Assembly (NCBI RefSeq): GCF_004682045.1
Contig: NZ_QUZT01000022.1
Location: forward strand, 1 to 64,000
DNA from: Pseudomonas nabeulensis
GTDB lineage: Bacteria; Pseudomonadota; Gammaproteobacteria; Pseudomonadales; Pseudomonadaceae
Direction of reading: 5' to 3'
Length of the DNA stretch: 64,000 bases
The notes beneath the pieces are model-generated. The model searched no databases, was not told where the DNA came from, and worked only from the letters and a program-made list of their open reading frames with translations. Position numbers and translations under genes: made by a program. Each line of letters starts with the position of its first letter. Within the stretch, counting starts at the first letter, position 1. Positions 46,551 to 54,769 of the stretch are shown in pieces.

Positions 46551-47540
46551 ATGACATCCCCCCTCGCCCAGCCGCGCACCCTGATATTCCTGGCCTACCC
46601 ACAGATGGGCCTGCTCGACCTGACGGGTGCCCAGACAGTGTTCTGGGCCGCAACCAAGGCCATGGCCGAGCGCGGCTTGCCCGGCTATGCGATGCACACC
46701 GCGAGCCTGGCGGGCGGATTGATGCAAACGGCGGAAGGCTTGAGCGTGCAGACCGTGGCGTTGGCGCAGTTCAGCGACAGCGCCATCGACACCTTGATCG
46801 TGCCCGGTGCGCCGGCGATCCAGCAGGCCATGGCGGCCAACACCGACTTGGTTGACTGGCTGCGCGTGGCCTCAGGCACCGCCACCCGCACCGCGTCGGT
46901 GTGCAGCGGCACCTTCCTGCTGGCCATGGCCGGCCTGCTCGACGGGCGCCGTGCCGCCACCCATTGGGCGATGTGCGAGATGCTCAAGCAGGGTTTCCCG
47001 GCAATTGTGGTGGATATGGACGCGATCTTTATCCAGCAAGGCAATGTCTGGACTTCAGCGGGGGTGACTGCCGGCATCGACCTGGCGCTGGCCCTGGTGG
47101 AGATCGACTGCGGACGGGACGTGGCGTTGCAAGTGGCTCGCGAACTGGTGGTATTCCTCAAGCGCCCTGGCGGGCAGGCGCAGTTCAGCCAATTGTTGCA
47201 AGCCCAAACCGACGACAGCGCCGGTTTCGACAGCCTGCACCTGTGGCTCGCCGACAACCTGCAAGAGGCTGACCTGTCGGTGGAGCGCCTGGCCCAGCAG
47301 GCGCAGATGAGCCCGCGCAACTTCGCCCGCGTCTACAAGCAACGCACTGGGCGCATGCCGGCCAAGGCCGTCGAGTTGTTTCGCATGGAAGCGGCGCGGC
47401 GCTTGCTGGAAGACTCTGAACGTAATATCGACCAGATCGCCAGGCTCAGCGGTTTTGGGGATGAGGAACGGATGCGCTATACCTTTCACCGGCATTTGGC
47501 GATTTCGCCCCGTGAATACCGTGAGCGTTTTTCCCGCTGA
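46551..47540 (+). CDS. GlxA-family AraC-type regulator with DJ-1/PfpI domain
   Basis: 329 residues. The N-terminal DJ-1/PfpI domain has the nucleophile-elbow Cys in TASVCSGTFLLAMAGLLDG. The C-terminal AraC pair of helix-turn-helix motifs reads LSVERLAQQAQMSPRNFARV and NIDQIARLSGFGDEERMRYT. Such regulators often control amine or quaternary ammonium catabolism; the target is unknown here. ATG 46551 is chosen over an upstream TTG. It stands alone between two repeats. Confidence 0.9.
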   Translation: MTSPLAQPRTLIFLAYPQMGLLDLTGAQTVFWAATKAMAERGLPGYAMHTASLAGGLMQTAEGLSVQTVALAQFSDSAIDTLIVPGAPAIQQAMAANTDLVDWLRVASGTATRTASVCSGTFLLAMAGLLDGRRAATHWAMCEMLKQGFPAIVVDMDAIFIQQGNVWTSAGVTAGIDLALALVEIDCGRDVALQVARELVVFLKRPGGQAQFSQLLQAQTDDSAGFDSLHLWLADNLQEADLSVERLAQQAQMSPRNFARVYKQRTGRMPAKAVELFRMEAARRLLEDSERNIDQIARLSGFGDEERMRYTFHRHLAISPREYRERFSR

Positions 47541-47556
47541 TACCGCTATGAAGATC

Positions 47557-47696
47557 CTTGTAGTGAGCGGGCTTGCCCCGCGCTGGGCTGCGAAGCGGCC
47601 CCCAATCCATACGCCGCGGTGTTTCAGAAAGACCGAGGTGCCCGCGTTTAGGGCGGCTTCGCCACCCAGCGCGGGGCAAGCCCGCTCACTACAAGA
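47557..47696. repeat. Inverted repeat with GTAGTGAGCGGGCTTGCCCC arms
   Basis: The arms at both ends match over about 28 bases (CTTGTAGTGAGCGGGCTTGC and complement). The centre contains GGCTGCGAAGCGGCCCC as seen in other repeats of the window. It lies 16 bases after the regulator stop and 18 before the convergent channel gene stop. Confidence 0.87.
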
Positions 47697-47714
47697 ATGA
47701 AGTCGCTTTTTAAC

Positions 47715-49124
47715 TCAGCTCAGGAGCCGCCGCAGAAAGCCATGCTTTTTCACCGGCTGCGGCTTTTTGAGCACCACCGTCTCCCGAATGCCTTCGCGCT
47801 GATGTTGCAGCTTGTCCAACGCCATCAACAGGTCACTGCTGTGCTGCAACTGCTCACCCAACAGGGCTTTTTCGATACGAAACAACCGCCCGCTGGTGAG
47901 GCTGCGAAATTGCCCGCGGGAGCGCCCATCCGCCAGGATGCCCTCCTCGCCCATGACCTCGCCGGGCCCCATGCGCCCGGCTTCGACCATTCGCTCGCCA
48001 TCATGGATCGCCACCGATACCACCCCCGTAGCGATGATCATCAGGCCATCCGCGACTTCATCGAACGCCAGCAGCACCTGGTTGGCCTGGAAGTCCACCG
48101 GGGTCATGGCCTCGGCCAGGCGGTCGCGCTCTTCGACGCTGAGGGCGCGCATCACCCGCGCCTCTTCGAGCAATTGGCGCTGGCGGCTCCAGGCTTGCAC
48201 GGCACCGCCCCATGTCACGCCCGCCGCCTCAAGATGCCGATGGGCCAGGTCGAACATCAGGTTGCGCACGTTGCTGCGGCCCGAGCGCGAAGCAACGAAA
48301 CCCTTGAGTTCGTATTCGTTGAACTCCAGCTGCGCGCTTTTGATCGAGACTTTAGGCGCATGTCCCGGCAGTAACGCCTGGGTGCCTTGCAAGGCTTTGT
48401 CCAATGCATCCAGCACCAGGCGCGGTGCCACGCCGCTGGGCACCGCCAGGGTCACGCTGACGCCGTGTATCGCGCCGGGTCGGCTGTGATTGAGGATCTT
48501 GGCCTTGGCCGCCAAAGCATTGGGTACCACAGCCACACTGCCCGATTCAGTCTGCAGATGGGTCGAGCGCCAGTCGATCTCCAGCACCTTGCCTTCAACC
48601 CCGTCGATGCTCACCCAATCGTCAAGCTGATAGGGCTTGGTGGTATTGATCACAATGCCGCTGAACAGATCGCTCAGGGTGCTTTGCACCGCCAGGCCGA
48701 TGATGATCGCCATCGCCCCCGATGTTGCCAACAAACCCTTGACCGGCAATTGCAGCACGTAGGCTGCCGCGCCGACGATGGCCATCAGAAAGATCAGCGC
48801 GCCCATCACGTCATGCAGCAGGCGTGCATTCTGGCCGACGCGGGAGGTGAGGCCATGGCCGAGGATCACCGTCAGCGTGCGTGCCGCGAACAACCACCAG
48901 CCAATGCCCAGCACGGTGGCGAGCAGGTTCCGCACCGCGTCCTCGGGCCATGGTGGTGGCTGTAACGGGCTGATGCCGGCGGCGATCATCACCCGACAAA
49001 ACAGCAAGAACACCAGCACGCGCAGCACCGTGCGCACGCTGCGCTTTAGCGGGCCAAGGTATTGCCACAGGGCCAGGTCCAGCAGGATCAACGCGCCGGC
49101 CAGCAATAAGGGATGGGCATCCAT
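47715..49124 (-). CDS. MscS-type mechanosensitive channel with C-terminal cyclic-nucleotide-binding domain
   Basis: 469 residues. Several N-terminal helices lead to the pore helix and beta domain (LLATSGAMAIIIGLAVQSTL, DLFSGIVINTTKPYQLDDWV). At about residues 330-430 comes a cNMP-binding fold (VDFQANQVLLAFDEVADGLM, GPGEVMGEEGILADGRSRGQ), and the tail is basic. This architecture is known from bacterial cyclic-nucleotide-gated MscS relatives, which respond weakly to stretch. The GEEGIL-RSRG stretch lacks the classical Arg-Thr-Ala sequence, so nucleotide choice is unclear. Confidence 0.88.
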   Translation of the reverse strand: MDAHPLLLAGALILLDLALWQYLGPLKRSVRTVLRVLVFLLFCRVMIAAGISPLQPPPWPEDAVRNLLATVLGIGWWLFAARTLTVILGHGLTSRVGQNARLLHDVMGALIFLMAIVGAAAYVLQLPVKGLLATSGAMAIIIGLAVQSTLSDLFSGIVINTTKPYQLDDWVSIDGVEGKVLEIDWRSTHLQTESGSVAVVPNALAAKAKILNHSRPGAIHGVSVTLAVPSGVAPRLVLDALDKALQGTQALLPGHAPKVSIKSAQLEFNEYELKGFVASRSGRSNVRNLMFDLAHRHLEAAGVTWGGAVQAWSRQRQLLEEARVMRALSVEERDRLAEAMTPVDFQANQVLLAFDEVADGLMIIATGVVSVAIHDGERMVEAGRMGPGEVMGEEGILADGRSRGQFRSLTSGRLFRIEKALLGEQLQHSSDLLMALDKLQHQREGIRETVVLKKPQPVKKHGFLRRLLS

Positions 49125-49162
49125 GACGAAGGTTCCTCAGCTATCAAAGTGAACGCGCTGTC

Positions 49163-49294
49163 TGTGGCGAGCGAGCTTGCTCGCGCTGGGCTGCGAAGCG
49201 GCCCCAACAAGATCACTGTGGCGTGTCAGACATATTGAGTTGACGGGTTTTGGGGCCGCTGCGCGCCCCAGCGCGAGCAAGCTCGCTCGCCACA
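49163..49294. repeat. Inverted repeat overlapping the 3' end of the LysR gene
   Basis: Arms TGTGGCGAGCGAGCTTGCTC and complement, with GGGCTGCGAAGCGGCCCC and GGGGCCGCTGCGCGCCCC inside. The right part (49213-49294) lies inside the LysR reading frame and encodes its final residues. The left part lies between the LysR stop and the channel gene start. Confidence 0.88.
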
Positions 49295-50232
49295 ACAAGC
49301 TCAGCCGGCATACACGCGTCAGCCGTCATCGGCTCCCCCAAAAACACGCTGCAACGTGAACGCAACCAGCGTTCGCCCGGATCGTTATGGGTGGTGCCCC
49401 GCCAGACCAGCGCCAGCTCCTGTTCCGGCACGTGCAACGGTACGCACTGCGCGCGCAACCCGCCTACGCCGGCCATGGCGTGTGCAACGTAATCCGGCAC
49501 GACGGCGAGCATGTCGTTGCCGGCGAGCAACACCGGCAATGCGCTGAACTGCGGCACCGTGAGCACCACTTTGCGCTGCAGGCCGAGCAGGCCCAGGGCA
49601 CGGTCGGATTCGTCGATCACGTTGCCCATGGACGACACCACCGCATGGGGCCGCTGGCAAAATTCGTCGAGACCCAGTTCCCCTGGCCGGGTGTCTGCGC
49701 GCAAGAGCATGGCGCGCATGGGCCGCAAGGCTTTGCGCCGGGCATTGGCCGGCAGTTCCTGGGTGTGACTGATGCCCAGGGAAATGTCGCCACTGGTGAG
49801 CAGTTGGGACATTTGCCAGTGATCGGCACGGCGCACCACCAACGACATGTTGGGCGCCTCGATCCGCAAGCGCTGAAGCAGGCCGGGCAGCAACGCGTAT
49901 TCCACGTCATCGGACAGCCCGATATGGAAGGTCGCCTCGCTGGTGGCAGGGTTGAACGCCTGACAACGACTCAGCGCCGCCGCGATGGTGTCCAGCGCCG
50001 GACCCAGGTTGCTGAAGATCTCTTCGGCGCGGGACGTCGGCTGCATCAGGCGCCCGGCGCGGATAAACAACGGGTCGTCGAACATCAGCCGCAAACGGCC
50101 GAGGGCGCTGCTGATGGTCGGCTGGCCGAGGAAGAGTTTCTCGCCGACGCGGCTGACGTTGCGCTCGTGCATCATCGACTCGAACACCACCAGCAGATTG
50201 ATGTCAGCACGACGCAGGTCATTTCTGTTCAT
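49213..50232 (-). CDS. LysR-family regulator with repeat-encoded C-terminus
   Basis: 339 residues. N-terminal helix-turn-helix (RNVSRVGEKLFLGQPTISSA) with the NodD-like N-terminus RRADINLLVVFESMMHERN, then the effector-binding domain. The last 27 or so residues (from VVASELARAG to the stop) are encoded by the inverted repeat at 49163-49294, so the original C-terminus has been replaced or extended. It is divergent from the histidine kinase operon (204 bases between starts) and may regulate it. Start ATG 50232 (NRNDLRR) or the adjacent ATG three bases earlier. Confidence 0.88.
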   Translation of the reverse strand: MNRNDLRRADINLLVVFESMMHERNVSRVGEKLFLGQPTISSALGRLRLMFDDPLFIRAGRLMQPTSRAEEIFSNLGPALDTIAAALSRCQAFNPATSEATFHIGLSDDVEYALLPGLLQRLRIEAPNMSLVVRRADHWQMSQLLTSGDISLGISHTQELPANARRKALRPMRAMLLRADTRPGELGLDEFCQRPHAVVSSMGNVIDESDRALGLLGLQRKVVLTVPQFSALPVLLAGNDMLAVVPDYVAHAMAGVGGLRAQCVPLHVPEQELALVWRGTTHNDPGERWLRSRCSVFLGEPMTADACMPAELVVASELARAGARSGPKTRQLNMSDTPQ

Positions 50233-50331
50233 CATGTGAGCCACCCGGCCATGGGCCTTGGAGAGGAGTGAGAGGCCTCAGGTTAGGGGCGGCTGGATGT
50301 GGCGTCTCTTGTACCTCGGGTCAGGACGCTC

Positions 50332-50345
50332 ATACATGGGTATAG
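50332..50345. promoter_or_regulatory. ATAC-N4-GTATAG element before the kinase operon
   Basis: ATACATGGGTATAG lies 92 bases before the kinase ATG. The same pattern occurs at 52643 and 53106, each upstream of a gene of this locus. TACCTCGGGTCAG lies just left of it (50312-50324) and recurs inverted at 53146-53158. A candidate operator for the local FixJ-type regulator. Confidence 0.5.
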
Positions 50346-50436
50346 GCCTTGGCAGGATTTCAGGGTTTTGTGTCCTACTCGATGCGAACCAATGCTTTTA
50401 AAGTGAGCGTCCGATGCTCCACTCTCTACAACAACA

Positions 50437-51993
50437 ATGGAGTGCCTGAAGGCCATGAAAATTTCCGTTCCCGCGAGCCTGCGTCGCGAACATTCATGGT
50501 TCACCGGCCTCTGGGACCGGTTGCTCTTCACGCCACGCCAGAGCCGGACACGCGCGGCATTCGGCATCAGCCCGACCCCGCTGGTCAACGCCTTGGGCTG
50601 GGTGGTGGGGCTGGTGGTGGCGTGCGGCATCTTTGTGATCAACTCCGAAACCCATACCGACTGGGCGCCGACCCTGCTCTACATCACGCTACTGCTGATG
50701 GCGGCCAACCTGTTCTCGATCAATGTGGTGATTGGCGTCGCGCTGTTTTCCATCGCGCTGCTCACCGCGTTGTTTCTCTATAACGGCAACTACGAGCGCT
50801 GGGATGCGATCACCGGGTTTTTCCGCTGCCTCACGGCGCTCTCCGCGATTACCTTCCTGGCGCTGCGCAGCAAATACGCGGCGGACAGCCTGCGTCACAA
50901 CGAGGCCTACCTCACGGGTGCCCAGCGCCTGAGCCAGACCGGCAGCGTGAGCTTTCGCGGTGACAGCGAGCAGATGTCCTGGTCCGAAGAACTGGCACGG
51001 ATCTTCGAATACCCGCACCAGCAAGAACCCACTGCGGCCATGGTGCTGGAGCGCACTCACCCCGACGACCGGCACCTGGCCCGCGAAGTATTCGATAAGG
51101 CCCTGAACCGCGCACCGCTGATCGAGGTCAAGCATCGACTGCTGATGCCCGACGGACGCGTCAAACACATCCATATGATCGCCAGCCCGTGGGAAACTCG
51201 TGGACGCTTTGAATACCTCGGCGCCGTCAAGGACATCAGCGCCGACAAGTTCGCCGAAGAGGCGTTGTTCCATGCACAAAGCCAACTGGCCCACGTCACC
51301 CGCATCACTTCCCTGGGCGAACTCGCGGCCTCGATTGCCCACGAGGTGAACCAGCCGCTGACCGCCATCACCAGCAGCGGCGAAGCCTGTCGGCGCTGGC
51401 TCGACCGCCCCGTGCCAGACCTGGAAGAAGCGCGCCAGTCCCTGGACCGTATTGTCTCCAGCGCTTGCCGCGCCAGCGTGGTGATCAGCCGCATTCGAGC
51501 GCTGTCGCGCAAGTGCGACCCGCTGCGCAAACCCGAATCCCTGGACGCCATCGTCAACGAAACCCTGAGCCTGGTGCAGCACGAACTGTCGCGTCACAAA
51601 GTGCGCAGCCGCGTGGAGTTGAGTGTGCTCGATGCGCAGGTCAACGCCGACCGCGTGCAGCTGCAACAGGTGCTCATCAACCTGATCATCAATGCCTGCC
51701 ACGCCATGGAGACCGTGGCACCGCGTCAGCGCTTGCTGCGGGTGCGCACCTGGGTAGAGGGGGACGATGCGCACCTGGAAGTCGCCGATCAGGGCGTGGG
51801 CATCGACGAAAAGGACCTCCCCACGTTATTCCAACCCTTCTTCACCACCAAGCCCAATGGCCTGGGCATGGGGCTGTCGATCTGCCGCTCGATCATCGAT
51901 TTCCACGGCGGCCGACTCTGGGCCACCAGCACCCTCGGCCAAGGCACATCATTTACCTGCGCATTACCCTTATTGGCCAAGGAGGCCTCATGA
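50437..51993 (+). CDS. Membrane-bound PAS sensor histidine kinase
   Basis: 518 residues. The N-terminal membrane part has about four helices (residues 45-130), followed by a PAS domain with PAC motif (IFEYPHQQEPTAAMVLERTH, EYLGAVKDISADKFAEEALF). The kinase core has H-box SIAHEVNQPLTAITSSG, N-box INLIINACHAME, and G-boxes VADQGVGIDEKDLP and GLGMGLSICRSIIDFHGG. This is the FixL/StyS-like kind that pairs with FixJ-type regulators; no heme-ligating His is evident in the PAS. Its stop overlaps the regulator start. Confidence 0.9.
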   Translation: MECLKAMKISVPASLRREHSWFTGLWDRLLFTPRQSRTRAAFGISPTPLVNALGWVVGLVVACGIFVINSETHTDWAPTLLYITLLLMAANLFSINVVIGVALFSIALLTALFLYNGNYERWDAITGFFRCLTALSAITFLALRSKYAADSLRHNEAYLTGAQRLSQTGSVSFRGDSEQMSWSEELARIFEYPHQQEPTAAMVLERTHPDDRHLAREVFDKALNRAPLIEVKHRLLMPDGRVKHIHMIASPWETRGRFEYLGAVKDISADKFAEEALFHAQSQLAHVTRITSLGELAASIAHEVNQPLTAITSSGEACRRWLDRPVPDLEEARQSLDRIVSSACRASVVISRIRALSRKCDPLRKPESLDAIVNETLSLVQHELSRHKVRSRVELSVLDAQVNADRVQLQQVLINLIINACHAMETVAPRQRLLRVRTWVEGDDAHLEVADQGVGIDEKDLPTLFQPFFTTKPNGLGMGLSICRSIIDFHGGRLWATSTLGQGTSFTCALPLLAKEAS

Positions 51994-52640
51994 ACGACCT
52001 TCACCCGATGAACCGGGTCATCAGCCACGAACCCTGGGTCTACATCGTCGATGATGATCGGCCGTTGCGCGAATCCCTCGGCAGCCTGTTGCGCTCAGTG
52101 GGCTTGCAGGTGCAGTTGTTTGCCTCGGCCGCCGAATTCATGAACTTCCCGCGCCCGGACCTGCCCAGTTGCCTGGTGCTTGATGTGCGCCTGCAAGGCA
52201 CCAGCGGCCTGGATTTCCAGAACGAACTGGTGGCAGCACGGATCAATCTGCCGATTGTGTTCATGACCGGCCACGGCGATATTGCCATGACCGTGCGCGC
52301 CATGAAGGCCGGCGCGGTGGATTTCTTGGCCAAGCCCTTTCGCGAACAAGACCTGATCGACGCCGTGTGCGCCGCCCACTCGCGGGACAAGGCACGCCGT
52401 GAAGCCGAGCGCGGCAATGACGCGTTGCGCACGCGCTATGCCAGCCTCACGCCCCGTGAGCAAACCGTGATGGCGCTGGCGGTGTCCGGGCTGATGAACA
52501 AGCAGATTGCCGGCGAGATCGGCTTGAGCGAAATCACGGTGAAAATTCATCGCGGCCAGGCCATGCGCAAGATGCTTGCGCGCTCGTTCGCTGACTTGGT
52601 GCGCATGGCTCAGGCCCTGGGTATTGCGGTCAAGGTGTAG
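51990..52640 (+). CDS. FixJ/NarL-type response regulator
   Basis: 216 residues starting at ATG 51990, overlapping the kinase stop, with AAGGAGG upstream. The receiver has the acidic pair VDDDRP, phospho-Asp in LVLDVRLQGTSGLDF and Lys in FLAKPFREQDL. The LuxR-type helix-turn-helix reads LTPREQTVMALAVSGLMNKQ and IGLSEITVKIHRGQAMRKML. It is the cognate partner of the upstream kinase and the likely binder of the repeated ATAC-N4-GTATAG elements. Confidence 0.93.
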   Translation: MNDLHPMNRVISHEPWVYIVDDDRPLRESLGSLLRSVGLQVQLFASAAEFMNFPRPDLPSCLVLDVRLQGTSGLDFQNELVAARINLPIVFMTGHGDIAMTVRAMKAGAVDFLAKPFREQDLIDAVCAAHSRDKARREAERGNDALRTRYASLTPREQTVMALAVSGLMNKQIAGEIGLSEITVKIHRGQAMRKMLARSFADLVRMAQALGIAVKV

Positions 52641-52642
52641 CT

Positions 52643-52656
52643 ATACGCACGTATAG
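52643..52656. promoter_or_regulatory. ATAC-N4-GTATAG element before the lone receiver gene
   Basis: CTATACGCACGTATAG (52641-52656) is a perfect palindrome starting right after the regulator stop codon, 82 bases before the receiver start. It contains the ATAC-N4-GTATAG pattern shared with 50332 and 53106. Confidence 0.5.
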
Positions 52657-52737
52657 TATTTTGCCGGTGGGGACGGCGTATCTTGAGGTGATGGCGGGTT
52701 GCTTTCATGCGCAGCCCGATTGCCTCCAGGTATTTAA

Positions 52738-53106
52738 ATGTCCGACACGAAAATAATTGCCATCGTCGATGATGATGAATCGGTACGCATGGCATTGGAT
52801 GGTCTGCTGCGTTCCAACGGCTACACCGTTCGGCTCTATGCCAATGCCCAAGCCTTCCTTGACTCCGACGGCCCGCGCGCTGCGGCGTGCCTGATCAGCG
52901 ATATCCAGATGCCCGGCCTTACCGGCATCCAACTCTACGAACGCCTGCACACCCTTGGCATCGCGCTACCGGTGATTTTCATCACCGGCTATCTCGGCTT
53001 GCCGCCAACGTTCGACGAATCGCTGCCCGCCCCGATAGCGTTCTTTCCCAAGCCGTTTTCCTGCGCCCAACTGATGGCGTGCCTGCAACAGGTAATGGGC
53101 CGTTAA
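52738..53106 (+). CDS. Stand-alone receiver-domain protein
   Basis: 122 residues with only a receiver domain: acidic cluster IVDDDESVR, phospho-Asp in CLISDIQMPGLTGIQLYERL, Thr in VIFITGYLG and Lys in FFPKPFSCAQL. No output domain. Similar lone receivers sit beside FixL/FixJ-like pairs and can act as phosphate sinks or branch partners; here it is probably phosphorylated by the upstream kinase. It has its own upstream palindrome, so it may be an autoregulated feedback element. Confidence 0.88.
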   Translation: MSDTKIIAIVDDDESVRMALDGLLRSNGYTVRLYANAQAFLDSDGPRAAACLISDIQMPGLTGIQLYERLHTLGIALPVIFITGYLGLPPTFDESLPAPIAFFPKPFSCAQLMACLQQVMGR

Positions 53107-53119
53107 TACCTTGGTATAG
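53106..53119. promoter_or_regulatory. ATAC-N4-GTATAG element before the flavoprotein gene
   Basis: ATACCTTGGTATAG overlaps the last base of the receiver gene and lies 120 bases before the flavoprotein start. It is the third copy of the pattern found at 50332 and 52643; an inverted TACCTAGGGTCAG follows at 53146-53158. Confidence 0.5.
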
Positions 53120-53239
53120 CCGCCTCACACCTACGCATGCCCACACTGACCCTAGGTAGAAGTGTTCGAGACAAGCGCCCTGGTTAGTCTTTCTCCACGC
53201 AGTCCCACTCACGTAACAAAGACTCTCCAGGAGCAAACC

Positions 53240-54439
53240 ATGAAACAGCACATTCTTATTATTGGCGCAGGGTTCGGTGGTGTGTGGAGCGCGTTGAGCG
53301 CAGCCCGGCTGCTGGACAAACACGACCGCAACGACGTGCAGATCAGCCTGCTCGCCCCGCAACCCGAGCTGCGCATCCGCCCCCGGTTCTATGAGCCCGA
53401 TGTGCACACCATGATGGCTCCACTCGGCCCGTTGTTCGACGCAGTCGGCGTGAACTTTGTAGCCGGCGCAGCCGACAGCATCGATGAAAACAGCAAGCAA
53501 GTGACTTACCGCAACGCCGCCGGCATCTCCACCACGCTCCAGTACGACCGCCTGGTACTGGCCGCCGGCAGCCGCTTGAATCGCCCACAGATGCAAGGCA
53601 TCGAGCATGTCTTCGATGTGGATCAGATTGAAGATGCCACGCGCCTGGAAGCCCATATCAAGGCGTTGAAAAACCTGCCTGAGGGCGCGGCGCGCAATAC
53701 GGTAGTGGTGGCCGGCGGCGGTTTCACCGGTATCGAAACTGCCACCGAAATGCCAGCGCGACTGCGTGAAGCCCTCGGTGACAACGCCGACATTCGTGTC
53801 GTGGTGGTTGACCGTGGCCCGCAGATTGCCGCGTCCATGGGCGACGGCATTCGCCCCTCGATCATCGAAGCGAGCCAGGAACTGGGCCTGGAGTGGGTGC
53901 TCAACACCTCGGTGGCTTCGGTGGATGCCGGCGGCGTGACCCTGGCGAACGGCCAGCGGATTGAATCGAGCACCGTGATCTGGACCATTGGTTTTCGCGC
54001 CAACCCGCTCACCGAACAGGTCAGCGGCACCCGAGACCCGCAAGGCCGCCTGCATGTGGATGGCAACCTCAAGGTCAAAGGCCAGCGCGATGTCTTCGCC
54101 GCCGGTGACGTGGCCTACGCCGCCACCGATAACCTGGGCAACTTCGCCGGCATGTCCTGCCAGCACGCTATCGCCCTGGGGCGCTACGCCGGCAACAACG
54201 TCGCCGCCGACCTGATCGGCGTGGCCCCGATGACCTACAGCCAACCCAAGTACGTGACCTGCCTCGACCTCGGCGCCTGGGGCGCGGTGTTCACCGAAGG
54301 CTGGGACCGCCAACTGAAACTGGTGGGCCAGGAAGCCAAGGAACTCAAGCACCAGATCAACACCGTGTGGATCTACCCACCGGCAGCCGAGCGTGCAGTC
54401 GCATTGGCGGCGGCGGACCCGTTGATTCCGGTCGCCTGA
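53240..54439 (+). CDS. NDH-2-like NAD(P)/FAD-dependent oxidoreductase
   Basis: 399 residues from ATG 53240 with CAGGAG before it. FAD-binding HILIIGAGFGGVWSALSAAR, NAD-binding NTVVVAGGGFTGIETATEMP, late FAD motif RDVFAAGDVAYAATDNLGNF. The fold is that of type II NADH dehydrogenases and relatives; no C-terminal membrane helix is obvious. As the only enzyme in the two-component locus, it is the likely main target of the regulator. A strong terminator follows. Confidence 0.88.
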   Translation: MKQHILIIGAGFGGVWSALSAARLLDKHDRNDVQISLLAPQPELRIRPRFYEPDVHTMMAPLGPLFDAVGVNFVAGAADSIDENSKQVTYRNAAGISTTLQYDRLVLAAGSRLNRPQMQGIEHVFDVDQIEDATRLEAHIKALKNLPEGAARNTVVVAGGGFTGIETATEMPARLREALGDNADIRVVVVDRGPQIAASMGDGIRPSIIEASQELGLEWVLNTSVASVDAGGVTLANGQRIESSTVIWTIGFRANPLTEQVSGTRDPQGRLHVDGNLKVKGQRDVFAAGDVAYAATDNLGNFAGMSCQHAIALGRYAGNNVAADLIGVAPMTYSQPKYVTCLDLGAWGAVFTEGWDRQLKLVGQEAKELKHQINTVWIYPPAAERAVALAAADPLIPVA

Positions 54440-54495
54440 TTCACCCGATCCCTACACCGGGCAGCCCCCTCCTTGCTGCCCCGGTCACTCCCGAG

Positions 54496-54529
54496 CGCCC
54501 GCCAATGATGTTTCGGCGGGCGTTTTTTT
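54496..54529 (+). terminator. Rho-independent terminator after the flavoprotein gene
   Basis: CGCCCGCC and GGCGGGCG form an 8-pair stem with an 11-base loop, followed directly by seven T residues: a textbook intrinsic terminator. Confidence 0.93.
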
Positions 54530-54545
54530 GCGCGCAAACTCGGTT

Positions 54546-54769
54546 AAATGTGGAAGAGGGGCAAGCCCTTATGCCAGTCAATTAAGAAGTAGCCAGTGTA
54601 AAAGCAACCAGTGGCGAGGGAGCTTGCTCCCGTTGGACTGCGTAGCAGTCCCAGTCTTTTAAAACAAAGAGCTGGGGCCGCTTCGCGGCCCAACGGGAGC
54701 AAGCTCCCTCGCCACAGATACACTGTTCGCCTTAACTGAGTGGCGTTAGGGCAAACCCCCACCTACAGG
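54546..54769. repeat. Composite repeat of about 220 bases, copy B
   Basis: Shares with the 46324-46520 block a run of nearly 150 matching bases with a few substitutions, including CAGTCAATTAAGAAGTAGCC on the left, GACTGCGTAGCAGTC, and the GGCGAGGGAGCTTGCTCCCG arms. The outer arms are more complete here (GTGGAAGAGGGGCAAGCCCT on the left, TTAGGGCAAACCCCCACCTA on the right). It abuts the stop codon of the MFS gene and, with the terminator, accounts for the 330-base gap. Confidence 0.87.
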
